Source of the DNA: Bdellovibrionales bacterium
Lineage (GTDB): Bacteria > Bdellovibrionota > Bdellovibrionia > Bdellovibrionales > UBA1609
Assembly (NCBI GenBank): GCA_020435025.1
Contig: JAGRAG010000002.1
Coordinates: 1-14,019 of the forward strand
Length of the DNA: 14,019 bases
Reading direction: 5' to 3'
Shown here: positions 7,491 to 14,019 of the stretch, in pieces
How the letters are laid out: the number at the start of each line of letters is the position of its first letter
How positions within the stretch are numbered: the first letter of the stretch is position 1
The notes under the pieces: model-generated
Seen by the model: the letters and a program-made list of their open reading frames with translations, nothing else
The model's database searches: none
What the model was told of the DNA's origin: nothing
Program-made: the position numbers and the translations under genes

Positions 7491-9935
7491 ATGAATAAGT
7501 CGAAACGACCTAAAATTAAAAAAATGAACAAAAAAAACGAGGTCCACGTTCGTTCAAAATATATGGATCATTCGTTGCAATTTTTAGCCTGGGTCAACGA
7601 GTTTGGTTTCGAAAAGAGTTTTATTGGCCAAATTGCTTATAAACTAGAAAATAGATTTCACCTTCGCAGGATTTCACTGCTTTTTTTATTTTGTTTGGTC
7701 CTCTCTTTGTTGCTCTTCTTAGATCTGAATGTGCCCTATCGGGCGACCGAAGGGGTGACAACTCAAGTCGACCTAAAGTCACCTATTACGTTTACGATTA
7801 TCGATGAGGTAGCAACGGAAGCAAAAAGGCGAGAGGCCGAGTTGGCCGTTTCGGCACTTTTTGATTTTGATCCTGAAGTTTATCGGAAGTTGGATTCCCA
7901 AGTCTATCGGGCTTTTAATACGATGCGGAGCCGTTATCGAGCTATTCAATGGGCGGCTCGAGAAGCGAAGTATGAACGGCAAGTAGAGGAGTTTTTCGCT
8001 AACAAAAAAATATTTGAAGACGAGATTGGAGTGGCCATCTTAGATCAAGATTTTGATTGGCTGATTCGATTGCGATTTCGAAAATATATAGAAGAAGTGA
8101 TATCCAATGCACTGTCGTATGTCGAATCACACAAAGTGGCTGGTGATACCGGTGCCTCTATTCGCTCGGATGACAAGCAGATCATGTTACGAGAAGTCGT
8201 CGGAGGTAAAACGGGTGAAGAATTTCCATTTGATGTCAGCCGGATACTATATTTAACTAAAAGAAATTCGATTCCTTATGCTGAGATAGGTGGGTTTAAA
8301 AGGCTTTCGAAAACAGAACAAGTTCATGTTGTTCGAATCGTAAGTAAGCTTTTATCGCCTAATATTACCTATAACCTTAAAGAGACCTTAGAGCGACGTA
8401 AAGAAGCGCGCAATTCAGTTCTTCCCGTTCAGCTCTCTATCAAAAAAGGCCAGATCATTGTGCCTAAAGGATCTGTGGTTCAGCCAATCCATATGACGAT
8501 TTTAAATGAAATCAGAAGCCTTCAAGATGATCGAAGAACGGATTTTATGGCTTTAATTTCAGCGATTTTGTTTGTTACATCTATTCTAGTCTTTTTTTCA
8601 TACACTCGGCGATTTACTACAAATCGTGTGAAGGTCACATCAAGAGATTTTGGAGTGATGGCTCTGGTAACTCTTTCCGTGGTTTTTATAACGAAGCTTT
8701 TCTTGTTTTTAATGGATGCTTCTTTTATGGAGCGCTGGGGAGAGGTTGTTCCTGAGAGATTCTTTTTGTTTCTGGCTCCTGTAGCGGCTGGCCCTATGCT
8801 CGTAGGGCTCGTCATTGCTTCCGGAGAAGTGGTTTGGCTGTTTACGACGATCTTGGCGATTCTGCTTTCAATAATGGTTGAGTTTGATTTTCCTTTTTTA
8901 GTGACAACGATCGTTGGGGGAATTGCGGCTGCGAGAGGTGTTTTTATTTGTCGCAAACGAAACGACATTTATTGGGCGGGCTTGCGTGCGGGCCTTGTGA
9001 ATGCCATTGTCATTGCTTGTTTATTAATTTTGACCTCAGGCAACGAAGGTGGACTACTTAAGAATCTTTTGTGGATCGTACCAGGGGCTTTTGTATCAGG
9101 TCTACTTTCTTCGATGATTGCCATCACTTTTGTTTCTATCCTCGAATCGATTTTTAACTATGTAACGGACGTAAAATTACTAGAGTTAAGTAATTTGAGC
9201 CATCCATTGATGCAGGAGATGGTCCTTAAGGCGCCAGGAACCTATCATCACTGTTTATCTGTCGGAACGATGGTCTTTGCCGCGGCTCAAGAGATCGGGG
9301 CCAATGCTCTTTTAGCTAAAGTTATGGCTTATTATCACGATATCGGAAAGATGGATCACCCTAATTACTTTATTGAAAACCAACGTAAAGGTATGAACCC
9401 TCATGATAGTATCTCGCCGTACATGAGCAAAACAGTGCTCATAGCTCACGTAAAAGACGGTGCTGAGATGGCTATTAAACATAAGTTGGGAAAGCCTATT
9501 CTTGACGGGATTTTGCAACATCATGGGACTTCACTAATTTCCTATTTTTATAATAAAGCCGTTGCAGAAAAAGATGAGCATACCGATCAAGTGATTGAAA
9601 GTGAATTTCGTTATCCGGGGCCTAAGCCACAGTTTCGTGAAGCGGCTTTGGTTATGTTGGCGGACAGCATTGAGGCTGCGGCTCGTTCTTTTGATGAGCC
9701 GACCCCGGTAAGATTGCAGAACTTAGTTAAGAACATCATTCAAGGTAAGTTTATTGATGGGCAGTTAGATGAATGTAATTTAACGTTAAAAGATCTATCG
9801 GTGATTGAAAAATCGTTTAAACATACAATTTTGGCTATTTACCATCAAAGAATGGACTATCCGCACATGCGAGATGGAAAGTTAATTGCCGTATCCAACG
9901 ATAAAGAGAGTCTGCGTAAAGGGCACCCGGCTTGA
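7491..9935 (+). CDS. 7TM receptor-type HD-domain phosphodiesterase (PgpH family)
   Basis: An 814-residue inner-membrane protein. After a basic cytoplasmic tail comes one membrane segment (about 61-79, ISLLFLFCLVLSLLLFLDL), a large extracytoplasmic 7TMR-HDED-type domain (about 80-345), a cluster of membrane helices (about 352-555) and a cytoplasmic HD domain (about 570-740). The metal-binding set is complete: H586/H587, H616-D617 (YYHDIGK), H653, H677-H678 (QHHGT) and D725 (MLADSIEAA). This architecture is that of Listeria PgpH, which degrades cyclic di-AMP to pApA. That substrate is known for the family but only inferred here. The stop overlaps the ybeY start by four bases, and pgpH-ybeY adjacency is a widely conserved pair. 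No PhoH-like gene lies upstream, although phoH often precedes this pair in other genomes. Confidence 0.9.
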   Translation: MNKSKRPKIKKMNKKNEVHVRSKYMDHSLQFLAWVNEFGFEKSFIGQIAYKLENRFHLRRISLLFLFCLVLSLLLFLDLNVPYRATEGVTTQVDLKSPITFTIIDEVATEAKRREAELAVSALFDFDPEVYRKLDSQVYRAFNTMRSRYRAIQWAAREAKYERQVEEFFANKKIFEDEIGVAILDQDFDWLIRLRFRKYIEEVISNALSYVESHKVAGDTGASIRSDDKQIMLREVVGGKTGEEFPFDVSRILYLTKRNSIPYAEIGGFKRLSKTEQVHVVRIVSKLLSPNITYNLKETLERRKEARNSVLPVQLSIKKGQIIVPKGSVVQPIHMTILNEIRSLQDDRRTDFMALISAILFVTSILVFFSYTRRFTTNRVKVTSRDFGVMALVTLSVVFITKLFLFLMDASFMERWGEVVPERFFLFLAPVAAGPMLVGLVIASGEVVWLFTTILAILLSIMVEFDFPFLVTTIVGGIAAARGVFICRKRNDIYWAGLRAGLVNAIVIACLLILTSGNEGGLLKNLLWIVPGAFVSGLLSSMIAITFVSILESIFNYVTDVKLLELSNLSHPLMQEMVLKAPGTYHHCLSVGTMVFAAAQEIGANALLAKVMAYYHDIGKMDHPNYFIENQRKGMNPHDSISPYMSKTVLIAHVKDGAEMAIKHKLGKPILDGILQHHGTSLISYFYNKAVAEKDEHTDQVIESEFRYPGPKPQFREAALVMLADSIEAAARSFDEPTPVRLQNLVKNIIQGKFIDGQLDECNLTLKDLSVIEKSFKHTILAIYHQRMDYPHMRDGKLIAVSNDKESLRKGHPA

Positions 9936-10411
9936 TCATCGAAACCATCAACAAGACCCATCACAATTTACCGCAGCAGTATTTCGGAGACTGGGTTGAG
10001 GTTGTTGTCGGAGATTTAAAGAAAAAAGAAATTGCTCAAGACCAACTGAAAAATACGGATCAACTGGAAATTGCGATTGTTTTTATGGGAAAAGAAGAAG
10101 CACGGCAGCTCAATTTACAATATCGCAAGAAAGACTATGCAACAGATGTGCTGAGCTTTGAGAGTTTTGATCGGAGTAGTTTAGGAGAGTTGGTTTTATG
10201 TTATGATGTTGTGGAGAGACAGGCCAAAGAACACAATCTGTCGTTCCGTGAAGAAGCGGCTTATTTGATTTTACATGGTATTCTGCACTTACTTGGATTT
10301 GAACATGAAAATGGCGGAGCGGAAGAAGAAGAGATGATGAATCTTCAGGATGATATTTTTGAACGTCGTGATCAGTTGTTAGCTGGGTACCGGCAAGAGG
10401 TGTCCTCATGA
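9932..10411 (+). CDS. ybeY: Endoribonuclease YbeY, rRNA maturation factor
   Basis: A 159-residue zinc-dependent RNase. The catalytic motif HGILHLLGFEH gives H115, H119 and H125 as zinc ligands, and YRKKDYATDVLSF (64-76) is the second family signature, with R65 the conserved arginine. YbeY acts in 16S rRNA 3' end maturation and ribosome quality control. The start is a TTG (9932-9934) inside a TTGA overlap with the upstream stop; AAAGGG lies about ten bases before it and no in-frame ATG appears before codon 52, so the TTG is chosen. The stop overlaps the next ATG (ATGA), so all three genes of this unit should be translated in a coupled way. Confidence 0.95.
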   Translation: MIIETINKTHHNLPQQYFGDWVEVVVGDLKKKEIAQDQLKNTDQLEIAIVFMGKEEARQLNLQYRKKDYATDVLSFESFDRSSLGELVLCYDVVERQAKEHNLSFREEAAYLILHGILHLLGFEHENGGAEEEEMMNLQDDIFERRDQLLAGYRQEVSS

Positions 10412-11223
10412 GTCGTTGGGATTGGAAAAAGACTGTGCTTTTGTTAATCGTGATCTTGCTTCTTATTCCCTTTATTCATTCCATGTATAAAGATCTTTCT
10501 TTACGACCAAAGAGGGAAAGCCAGTTTCGACTGTCAAAAGTTTTTCAACAGATAAAGTCTTTTAAAAAACAGTGCGGAGTCTATCCAGAAAAACTTTTAG
10601 ATCTTGAGCAAGATGAGTACTGTGCCGGATATACAGGGGTGCACTTACCGACGCGGGATAGTTGGGGAAATGAATTCATCTATGATGTCAAAGAGGACCA
10701 AGAATTCACTTTAACCTCCTATGGAAAGGGAGGAAAAGCTGGAGGAAAAGGGGATAGCGAAGACCTGGTTTTGACATCTGAACTCACCGAGAGTCAGAAG
10801 AAAGCTTTGGATTTACAATTGCAGATTAAAGCCGATCAAGTAGAGGATGGTTTCCTACGGATTCAATGTCAGAATCGCCCCGAAAAAGGAGACTTGGGAC
10901 AGTCCACTATGTTTGTGGTGATTCGTCGAGATGAAAACGACGGACGGCTGATCGCCCAGGTCATACAGCAGACTTGGTCGGGCTCACGCACCTACTCAGT
11001 AGAGCTTTCCAAGGTCCCTTCGGAAGCGAGCCAAGAGGGCGAGGACCAAACAATTGAACTGATCGGCTCCAAGACACGAATCTCACTGCGTAAGATCACC
11101 CAAGCGGCTAATAAGTGGCGAGCAGAAATGATGGCAGAGCTAATCAATCCTGGTTCGGATGATGAACCTCTAAAAATAGATGAAATTCTTGTCTGTAAAG
11201 TTCGAGAACTGGAAGGCATGTAA
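10408..11223 (+). CDS. Membrane-anchored protein with GspG-like pseudopilin C-terminal motif
   Basis: A 271-residue protein. Residues 9-24 form one hydrophobic anchor after WDWKK, but there is no prepilin peptidase motif (no GFTLxE). Residues 40-120 resemble the globular part of type II secretion major pseudopilins (GspG): a helix with QCGVYPEKLLDL, LPTRDSWGNEFIYD (80-93), then TSYGKGGKAGGKGDSEDL (103-120), which mirrors the GspG ending 'DPWGNPY...SLGADGKEGGEGNDAD' that binds calcium. C56 and C72 could form a disulfide. Residues from about 125 onward form an extra domain I do not recognise. The ATG overlaps the ybeY stop (ATGA). Role unknown; a periplasmic protein held by one N-terminal helix is the simplest reading. 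Confidence 0.72.
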   Translation: MSRWDWKKTVLLLIVILLLIPFIHSMYKDLSLRPKRESQFRLSKVFQQIKSFKKQCGVYPEKLLDLEQDEYCAGYTGVHLPTRDSWGNEFIYDVKEDQEFTLTSYGKGGKAGGKGDSEDLVLTSELTESQKKALDLQLQIKADQVEDGFLRIQCQNRPEKGDLGQSTMFVVIRRDENDGRLIAQVIQQTWSGSRTYSVELSKVPSEASQEGEDQTIELIGSKTRISLRKITQAANKWRAEMMAELINPGSDDEPLKIDEILVCKVRELEGM

Positions 11224-11230
11224 CCCTCGA

Positions 11231-11436
11231 AAGACAAACAGAACTCTTTCCTTGCGAATCAATTCCTAAAACAGATTTGCAGATATTCATTGTCCTTCAA
11301 AAGCGAGTTCGATCGGTGCGTTGCTCACGTGGTGAGCGGCGCTGCCGACCGCCTTGTTTGAGCCTTTTGAAGGACAATGAATATCTGCAAATCTGTTTTA
11401 GGAATTGATTCGCAAGGAAAGAGTTCCGTTTGTCTT
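11231..11436. repeat. Near-perfect 73-bp inverted repeat with 60-bp loop
   Basis: The left arm 11231-11303 and the right arm 11364-11436 are reverse complements over 73 bases with a single mismatch (A at 11240 against C at 11427). I checked the pairing in blocks of ten bases along the whole arm. Arms hold 25 G+C of 73 bases; the 60-base loop (11304-11363) holds 39 of 60. The left arm starts seven bases after the stop codon of the pseudopilin-like gene and the right arm ends 120 bases before the prfB ATG. Pairing stops sharply at both ends, and I find no target-site duplication in the flanks. Transcribed, it would make a long double-stranded RNA hairpin without a U-tract, so it is not an ordinary terminator. 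Confidence 0.95.
11313..11348. other. Nested GC-rich hairpin in the loop of the giant inverted repeat
   Basis: Within the loop, TCGG/CCGA (11313-11316 with 11345-11348), GCG/CGC (11318-11320 with 11340-11342) and GCTCAC/GTGAGC (11323-11328 with 11332-11337) pair around a GTG triloop, with two small internal loops. The apex contains the palindrome CACGTG. Together with the arms it gives a rod-like structure of about 200 bases. Confidence 0.65.
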
Positions 11437-11556
11437 AAATCGGTGTGATAAAGAAGAATTGAAAAACGTAGAGCGTCATAACCGGTCACTGAAGTCACGA
11501 AACGAGTGTCACTTTCTAAACAATCTGTTAGTTTACCGAAATAAGCGGGAGTCGAT

Positions 11557-12694
11557 ATGTCAATTGAAACGGAACTTTCTGATGTAAAAAAAACTCTATC
11601 TAATTTAGAGAAAAAAGTGGTCGATTTACGGGGGTATCTTTGACATAGCGGTCAAGCAGTCCCGATTGGCTGAGTTAGAGATCGCTTCTCAGAATCCCGA
11701 TGTGTGGGGTAATCCCGATGAGATGGCTAAAATTAATAAGGAAAAAGCTATTTTAGAGAAATCAGTTCTTTCGTGGACGGAGCTGGATCGACGAGTCCAA
11801 GACACATCCGTTTTGGTGGAAATGGCCGTTGAAGAAAAAGACGAATCGACTTTTAAAGAGGTCAAACAAGAAATTGGAAGTATTGACCATCTTGTAGAAG
11901 AGTTAGAAATGGCCAGTCTTTTAAGTGGAGAGTCGGACCCAAACAATACTTACCTTTCCATTAACTCAGGCGCTGGGGGGACTGAGGCTTGTGACTGGGC
12001 CTCGATGCTTATGCGCATGTATCTACGCTGGGCTGAGAAAAAAGGATTTAAAACGGAAATCTTAGCAATGACCGAAGGCGAGGAGGCGGGGATTAAATCC
12101 GTGACCATGCAAATTGATGGACCTTTTGCATATGGTTTGCTCAAAGCGGAAAATGGAGTGCACCGATTAGTAAGAATCAGTCCTTTTGACTCCAATGCTC
12201 GACGGCACACGAGTTTCACCTCTGTCAGTGTTTGGCCGGAAGTGGATGAAAACATCGAAATTGAGGTTCGCCCAGAAGACATTCGAGTCGATACTTACCG
12301 TGCAAGTGGAGCGGGGGGACAGCATATCAATAGGACGGACTCTGCCGTGCGCATCACACATGAACCGACCGGAGTTGTGGTTCAGTGTCAAACACAGCGA
12401 AGTCAACATGCAAATCGCGACCAGGCCATGAAGATGTTGAAAGCGGCTCTTTATGAGATTGAAATGGATAAAAAGCAGGCTGAAAAAGATGAGATGAATT
12501 CTAAAAAAATGATCAATGAGTGGGGCAGCCAGATCCGATCGTATGTATTACATCCTTATCAAATGGTCAAAGATCATCGAACCAATTATGAATCAGGAAA
12601 CCCTGATCAAGTGTTAGATGGTGATATTAATCTTTTTATAGAAAGTTTCTTAAAAGCCAGCGCAACCGAGGGACTAAAGGAGAAAGCCACCTAG
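11557..12694 (+). CDS. prfB: Peptide chain release factor 2, with programmed +1 frameshift
   Basis: The ATG at 11557 follows GCGGGAG at five bases' distance. Twenty-eight codons are read, then an in-frame TGA (11641-11643) is bypassed by a +1 shift; reading resumes at GAC (11642), giving about 378 residues in total (E. coli RF2: 365). RF2 identity is fixed by the stop-codon recognition tripeptide SPF (about 208-210, ISPFDSNARRHTSF) and the peptidyl-tRNA hydrolysis motif GGQ (about 253-255, GAGGQHINRTDSAVR). RF2 ends translation at UGA and UAA. The frameshift makes synthesis depend on RF2 shortage, a known autoregulatory loop. The TAG stop shares a base with the downstream GTG, coupling it to lolC. 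The two-frame structure is recoding, not damage. Confidence 0.97.
11630..11643 (+). promoter_or_regulatory. RF2 programmed frameshift signal
   Basis: GGGGG (11630-11634) acts as the internal Shine-Dalgarno-like element three bases before the slippery CTT (11638-11640) and the TGA stop followed by C. The string GGGGGTATCTTTGAC is identical to the core of the E. coli prfB site. When RF2 is scarce the ribosome slips from CTT to TTT and continues in the +1 frame. Confidence 0.95.
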
Positions 12695-13926
12695 TGATGC
12701 TGAGAATCTGGCTCGTTATTCGATACTTTTGGGGAAACCATAAATTGGTCAACCTCACAAGTTTTTTAGCCATCTTCGGGATGATTCTTGCGGTGGCGTC
12801 TTTGGTTGTATCGATGGCGGTCGTTAGCGGTTTTTTTTCGACTCTAAAAACTTCGGTTATAAATGTGACCAGTCATATTGTTATGAGTCGTAGTGGCGGT
12901 TTGATTCGAAATCGGACTGAGGTGGAAGAGAAAGTTAAAAAGATAGTTGGGAAGAATTTCGTTGCTATGAGTCCGTATGTCGCCCTCGAAGCGGTGATGG
13001 GGCACAAGAAAAAACTTGCAGGCGTTCTCGTTGAAGGTATCGAAGATGCCTCTGTGGATCAGGTTTTAAATATCCGTAAGCATCTTCTTGAAGGGGCCTT
13101 CGACTTTGAAAAAAATGAAGATGATGTTCCGGGAGCTGTTGTTGGCAAGTCCCTTGCTGAGAAATTTAATATTCAAATTGGAGATGTCTTTCGAGTGGTG
13201 ATTCCCAGAAGCTCTCAATATGACCGAGAGGCCATTCGCCCCAAGCTGCAGAAGTTTCAATTAAGGGGAATCATTGATTTGGGTCGACAAGACTTTAATG
13301 ATCGCTACATTGTTAGCAGTCAAAAGGCCGTGCAAGAATTTGGAGGTTTTGGTGATGGCATTTCTGGATATTGGATGCGAATTAAAGAGGCTAATGATTC
13401 AGGGGCCATCGTCTATCAGTTGATTTCTGGGCTTGGAAGCACCTACTGGATTCGAGACTGGCGAGATGTAAATAGAAATTTATTTGAAGCTGTCGAATTA
13501 GAGAAAACAGTGATCTTTTTCGTACTTTTGGTGCTCGTTTTAGCGGCCAGTGTGAATGTTATTAGTACTTTATTTGTGAATGTTCTTCGAAGGTATCGAG
13601 ATATCGCGATTCTAAAAGCTATGGGGGCAACAAGGGGGTTTGTTGTTTCCGTGTTTATGGGAATTGGAGCCATTATAGGAGCGATTGGAATCATCGGAGG
13701 CTTCGCCGTTGGGGGTGCTGCCTGTTATGGGTTTGAATGGCTACAAGATTCTTTTCACCTTTTAAGACCCGAAGTTTATAAGTTGGACCGAATCGAGGTA
13801 TATTTGAATTGGCAGGATATTGTCGCGATTTCCGGAGTGACTCTTTTAATCTGCTTGGTGGCAACATTGGCTCCAGCTATTAAGGGAGCCTATCTCTCTC
13901 CTGTAGAAGGATTGAAGTATGAGTAA
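12694..13926 (+). CDS. lolC: Lipoprotein-releasing ABC transporter permease (LolC/LolE family)
   Basis: A 410-residue inner-membrane protein with the four-helix layout of the family: one N-terminal segment (about 18-45, SFLAIFGMILAVASLVVSMAVVSGFF), a large periplasmic domain (about 50-265), and three C-terminal segments (about 270-296, 315-347, 372-400). RRYRDIAILKAMGATRGF (about 296-313) is the coupling region that contacts the ATPase. It extracts mature lipoproteins from the inner membrane and hands them to LolA. The start is a GTG (12694) overlapping the prfB stop; AGGAG (12678-12682) favours this over the ATG directly after it. As only one permease is seen before lolD, it may be a homodimeric LolF-type protein, but a second permease could lie beyond the window. 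Confidence 0.88.
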   Translation: MMLRIWLVIRYFWGNHKLVNLTSFLAIFGMILAVASLVVSMAVVSGFFSTLKTSVINVTSHIVMSRSGGLIRNRTEVEEKVKKIVGKNFVAMSPYVALEAVMGHKKKLAGVLVEGIEDASVDQVLNIRKHLLEGAFDFEKNEDDVPGAVVGKSLAEKFNIQIGDVFRVVIPRSSQYDREAIRPKLQKFQLRGIIDLGRQDFNDRYIVSSQKAVQEFGGFGDGISGYWMRIKEANDSGAIVYQLISGLGSTYWIRDWRDVNRNLFEAVELEKTVIFFVLLVLVLAASVNVISTLFVNVLRRYRDIAILKAMGATRGFVVSVFMGIGAIIGAIGIIGGFAVGGAACYGFEWLQDSFHLLRPEVYKLDRIEVYLNWQDIVAISGVTLLICLVATLAPAIKGAYLSPVEGLKYE

Positions 13927-14019
13927 GGGTATTTTATTTAGAGCTCGTGATATTCAAAAAAGTTTTACGATGGGGGACTCTCAGCTTCATGTCTTAAAGG
14001 GTCTCGATTTGGATATTGA
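13919..14019 (+). CDS. lolD: Lipoprotein-releasing ABC transporter ATPase LolD, N-terminal fragment
   Basis: Thirty-three residues are visible before the right edge: MSKGILFRARDIQKSF, then LHVLKGLDLDI, the usual opening of LolD-type ATPases ahead of the Walker A motif, which lies outside the window. It starts at ATG 13919, eight bases inside the lolC end, with AAGG upstream. It would power the permease encoded just before it. The identification rests on the short start plus its neighbour. Confidence 0.85.
   Translation, partial: MSKGILFRARDIQKSFTMGDSQLHVLKGLDLDI

Larger units (their letters stand above)
11224..11556. other. 333-bp intergenic region dominated by a giant inverted repeat
   Basis: From the pseudopilin-like gene to prfB there is no convincing gene. 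Positions 11231-11436 are filled by the inverted repeat described separately. The remaining 120 bp (11437-11556) is prfB leader; a weak extended -10 (TGTGATAAA, about 11444-11452) with TTCCGT 17 bases before its GATAAA core could be a prfB promoter whose -35 lies in the right arm. GTCAC occurs three times at 11485-11515 with no clear meaning. Confidence 0.6.

Noticed and set aside
8522..8968. 148-codon minus-strand frame inside the 7TM-HD gene
   Set aside because: It is a shadow of the membrane-helix region, with low-complexity Thr/Lys/Ile composition and no independent support.
11306..11316. tRNA T-loop-like GTTCGATC in the hairpin loop
   Set aside because: No matching T-stem, acceptor stem or anticodon arm can be built around it.
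11231..11436. Ordinary rho-independent terminator or integron attC site
   Set aside because: Arms are far too long, no U-tract follows, and the pairing lacks the bulged bases and core sites of attC.
11405..11587. 60-codon plus-strand frame starting in the right arm of the inverted repeat
   Set aside because: TTG start without ribosome binding site, no recognisable protein, and it runs into the prfB start in another frame.
11557..11643. Apparent early stop codon that would make prfB a pseudogene
   Set aside because: The sequence around the TGA is the canonical RF2 frameshift site and both RF2 motifs are intact downstream.
1..14019. CRISPR array, insertion sequence, tRNA or rRNA
   Set aside because: No regularly spaced direct repeats, transposase-like protein, or RNA gene pattern was seen on either strand.

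Overview
The window is a dense, mixed-strand block of housekeeping genes from a Gram-negative (didermic) bacterium. Outer-membrane biogenesis genes (lptE, a LolC-type permease, the start of lolD), an MurJ-type lipid II flippase and an RF2 gene with the classic programmed frameshift all fit a proteobacterial-grade organism. The AT-leaning composition, the gene mix and the frequent TTG/GTG starts remind me of the Bdellovibrionota (Bdellovibrio and relatives). That placement is an inference from family resemblance and is not proven by any marker here.

Layout. 1-514 (-): 5' part of a class V PLP aminotransferase. 627-2194 (+): lptE-holA, translationally coupled by TAATG. 2199-2738 (-): a secreted protein of unknown function, convergent with holA. 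2927-3298 (+): a stand-alone PilZ-domain protein. 3380-3646 (-): rpsT (S20) with a TTG start. 3772-5385 (+): murJ. 5463-6209 (-): a 248-aa protein I do not recognise, with a doubtful start. 6495-7295 (-): mazG. 7491-11223 (+): a 7TM-HD phosphodiesterase (PgpH type), ybeY and a short GspG-like pseudopilin-domain protein, joined by overlapping stop/start codons. 11557-12694 (+): prfB. 12694-13926 (+): lolC-type permease, coupled to prfB. 13919-14019 (+): beginning of lolD.

The most striking object is not a gene. Between the pseudopilin-like gene and prfB lies a 206-bp near-perfect inverted repeat (11231-11436): two 73-bp arms that differ at one position, around a 60-bp loop. The arms are AT-rich (25 of 73 G+C) and the loop is GC-rich (39 of 60) and can itself fold into a smaller hairpin. 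Nothing in the neighbouring genes explains it. It could be a fold-back mobile element, a structured RNA or RNase III target ahead of the self-regulated prfB gene, or an assembly artefact. It is the first thing to check.

Functionally the genes cover envelope assembly (LptE for LPS export, MurJ for peptidoglycan precursor flipping, Lol for lipoprotein export), translation (S20, YbeY for rRNA processing, RF2), replication (HolA), nucleotide-pool cleaning (MazG) and cyclic-nucleotide signalling (PilZ, 7TM-HD). No insertion sequence, CRISPR array, tRNA or rRNA was seen.
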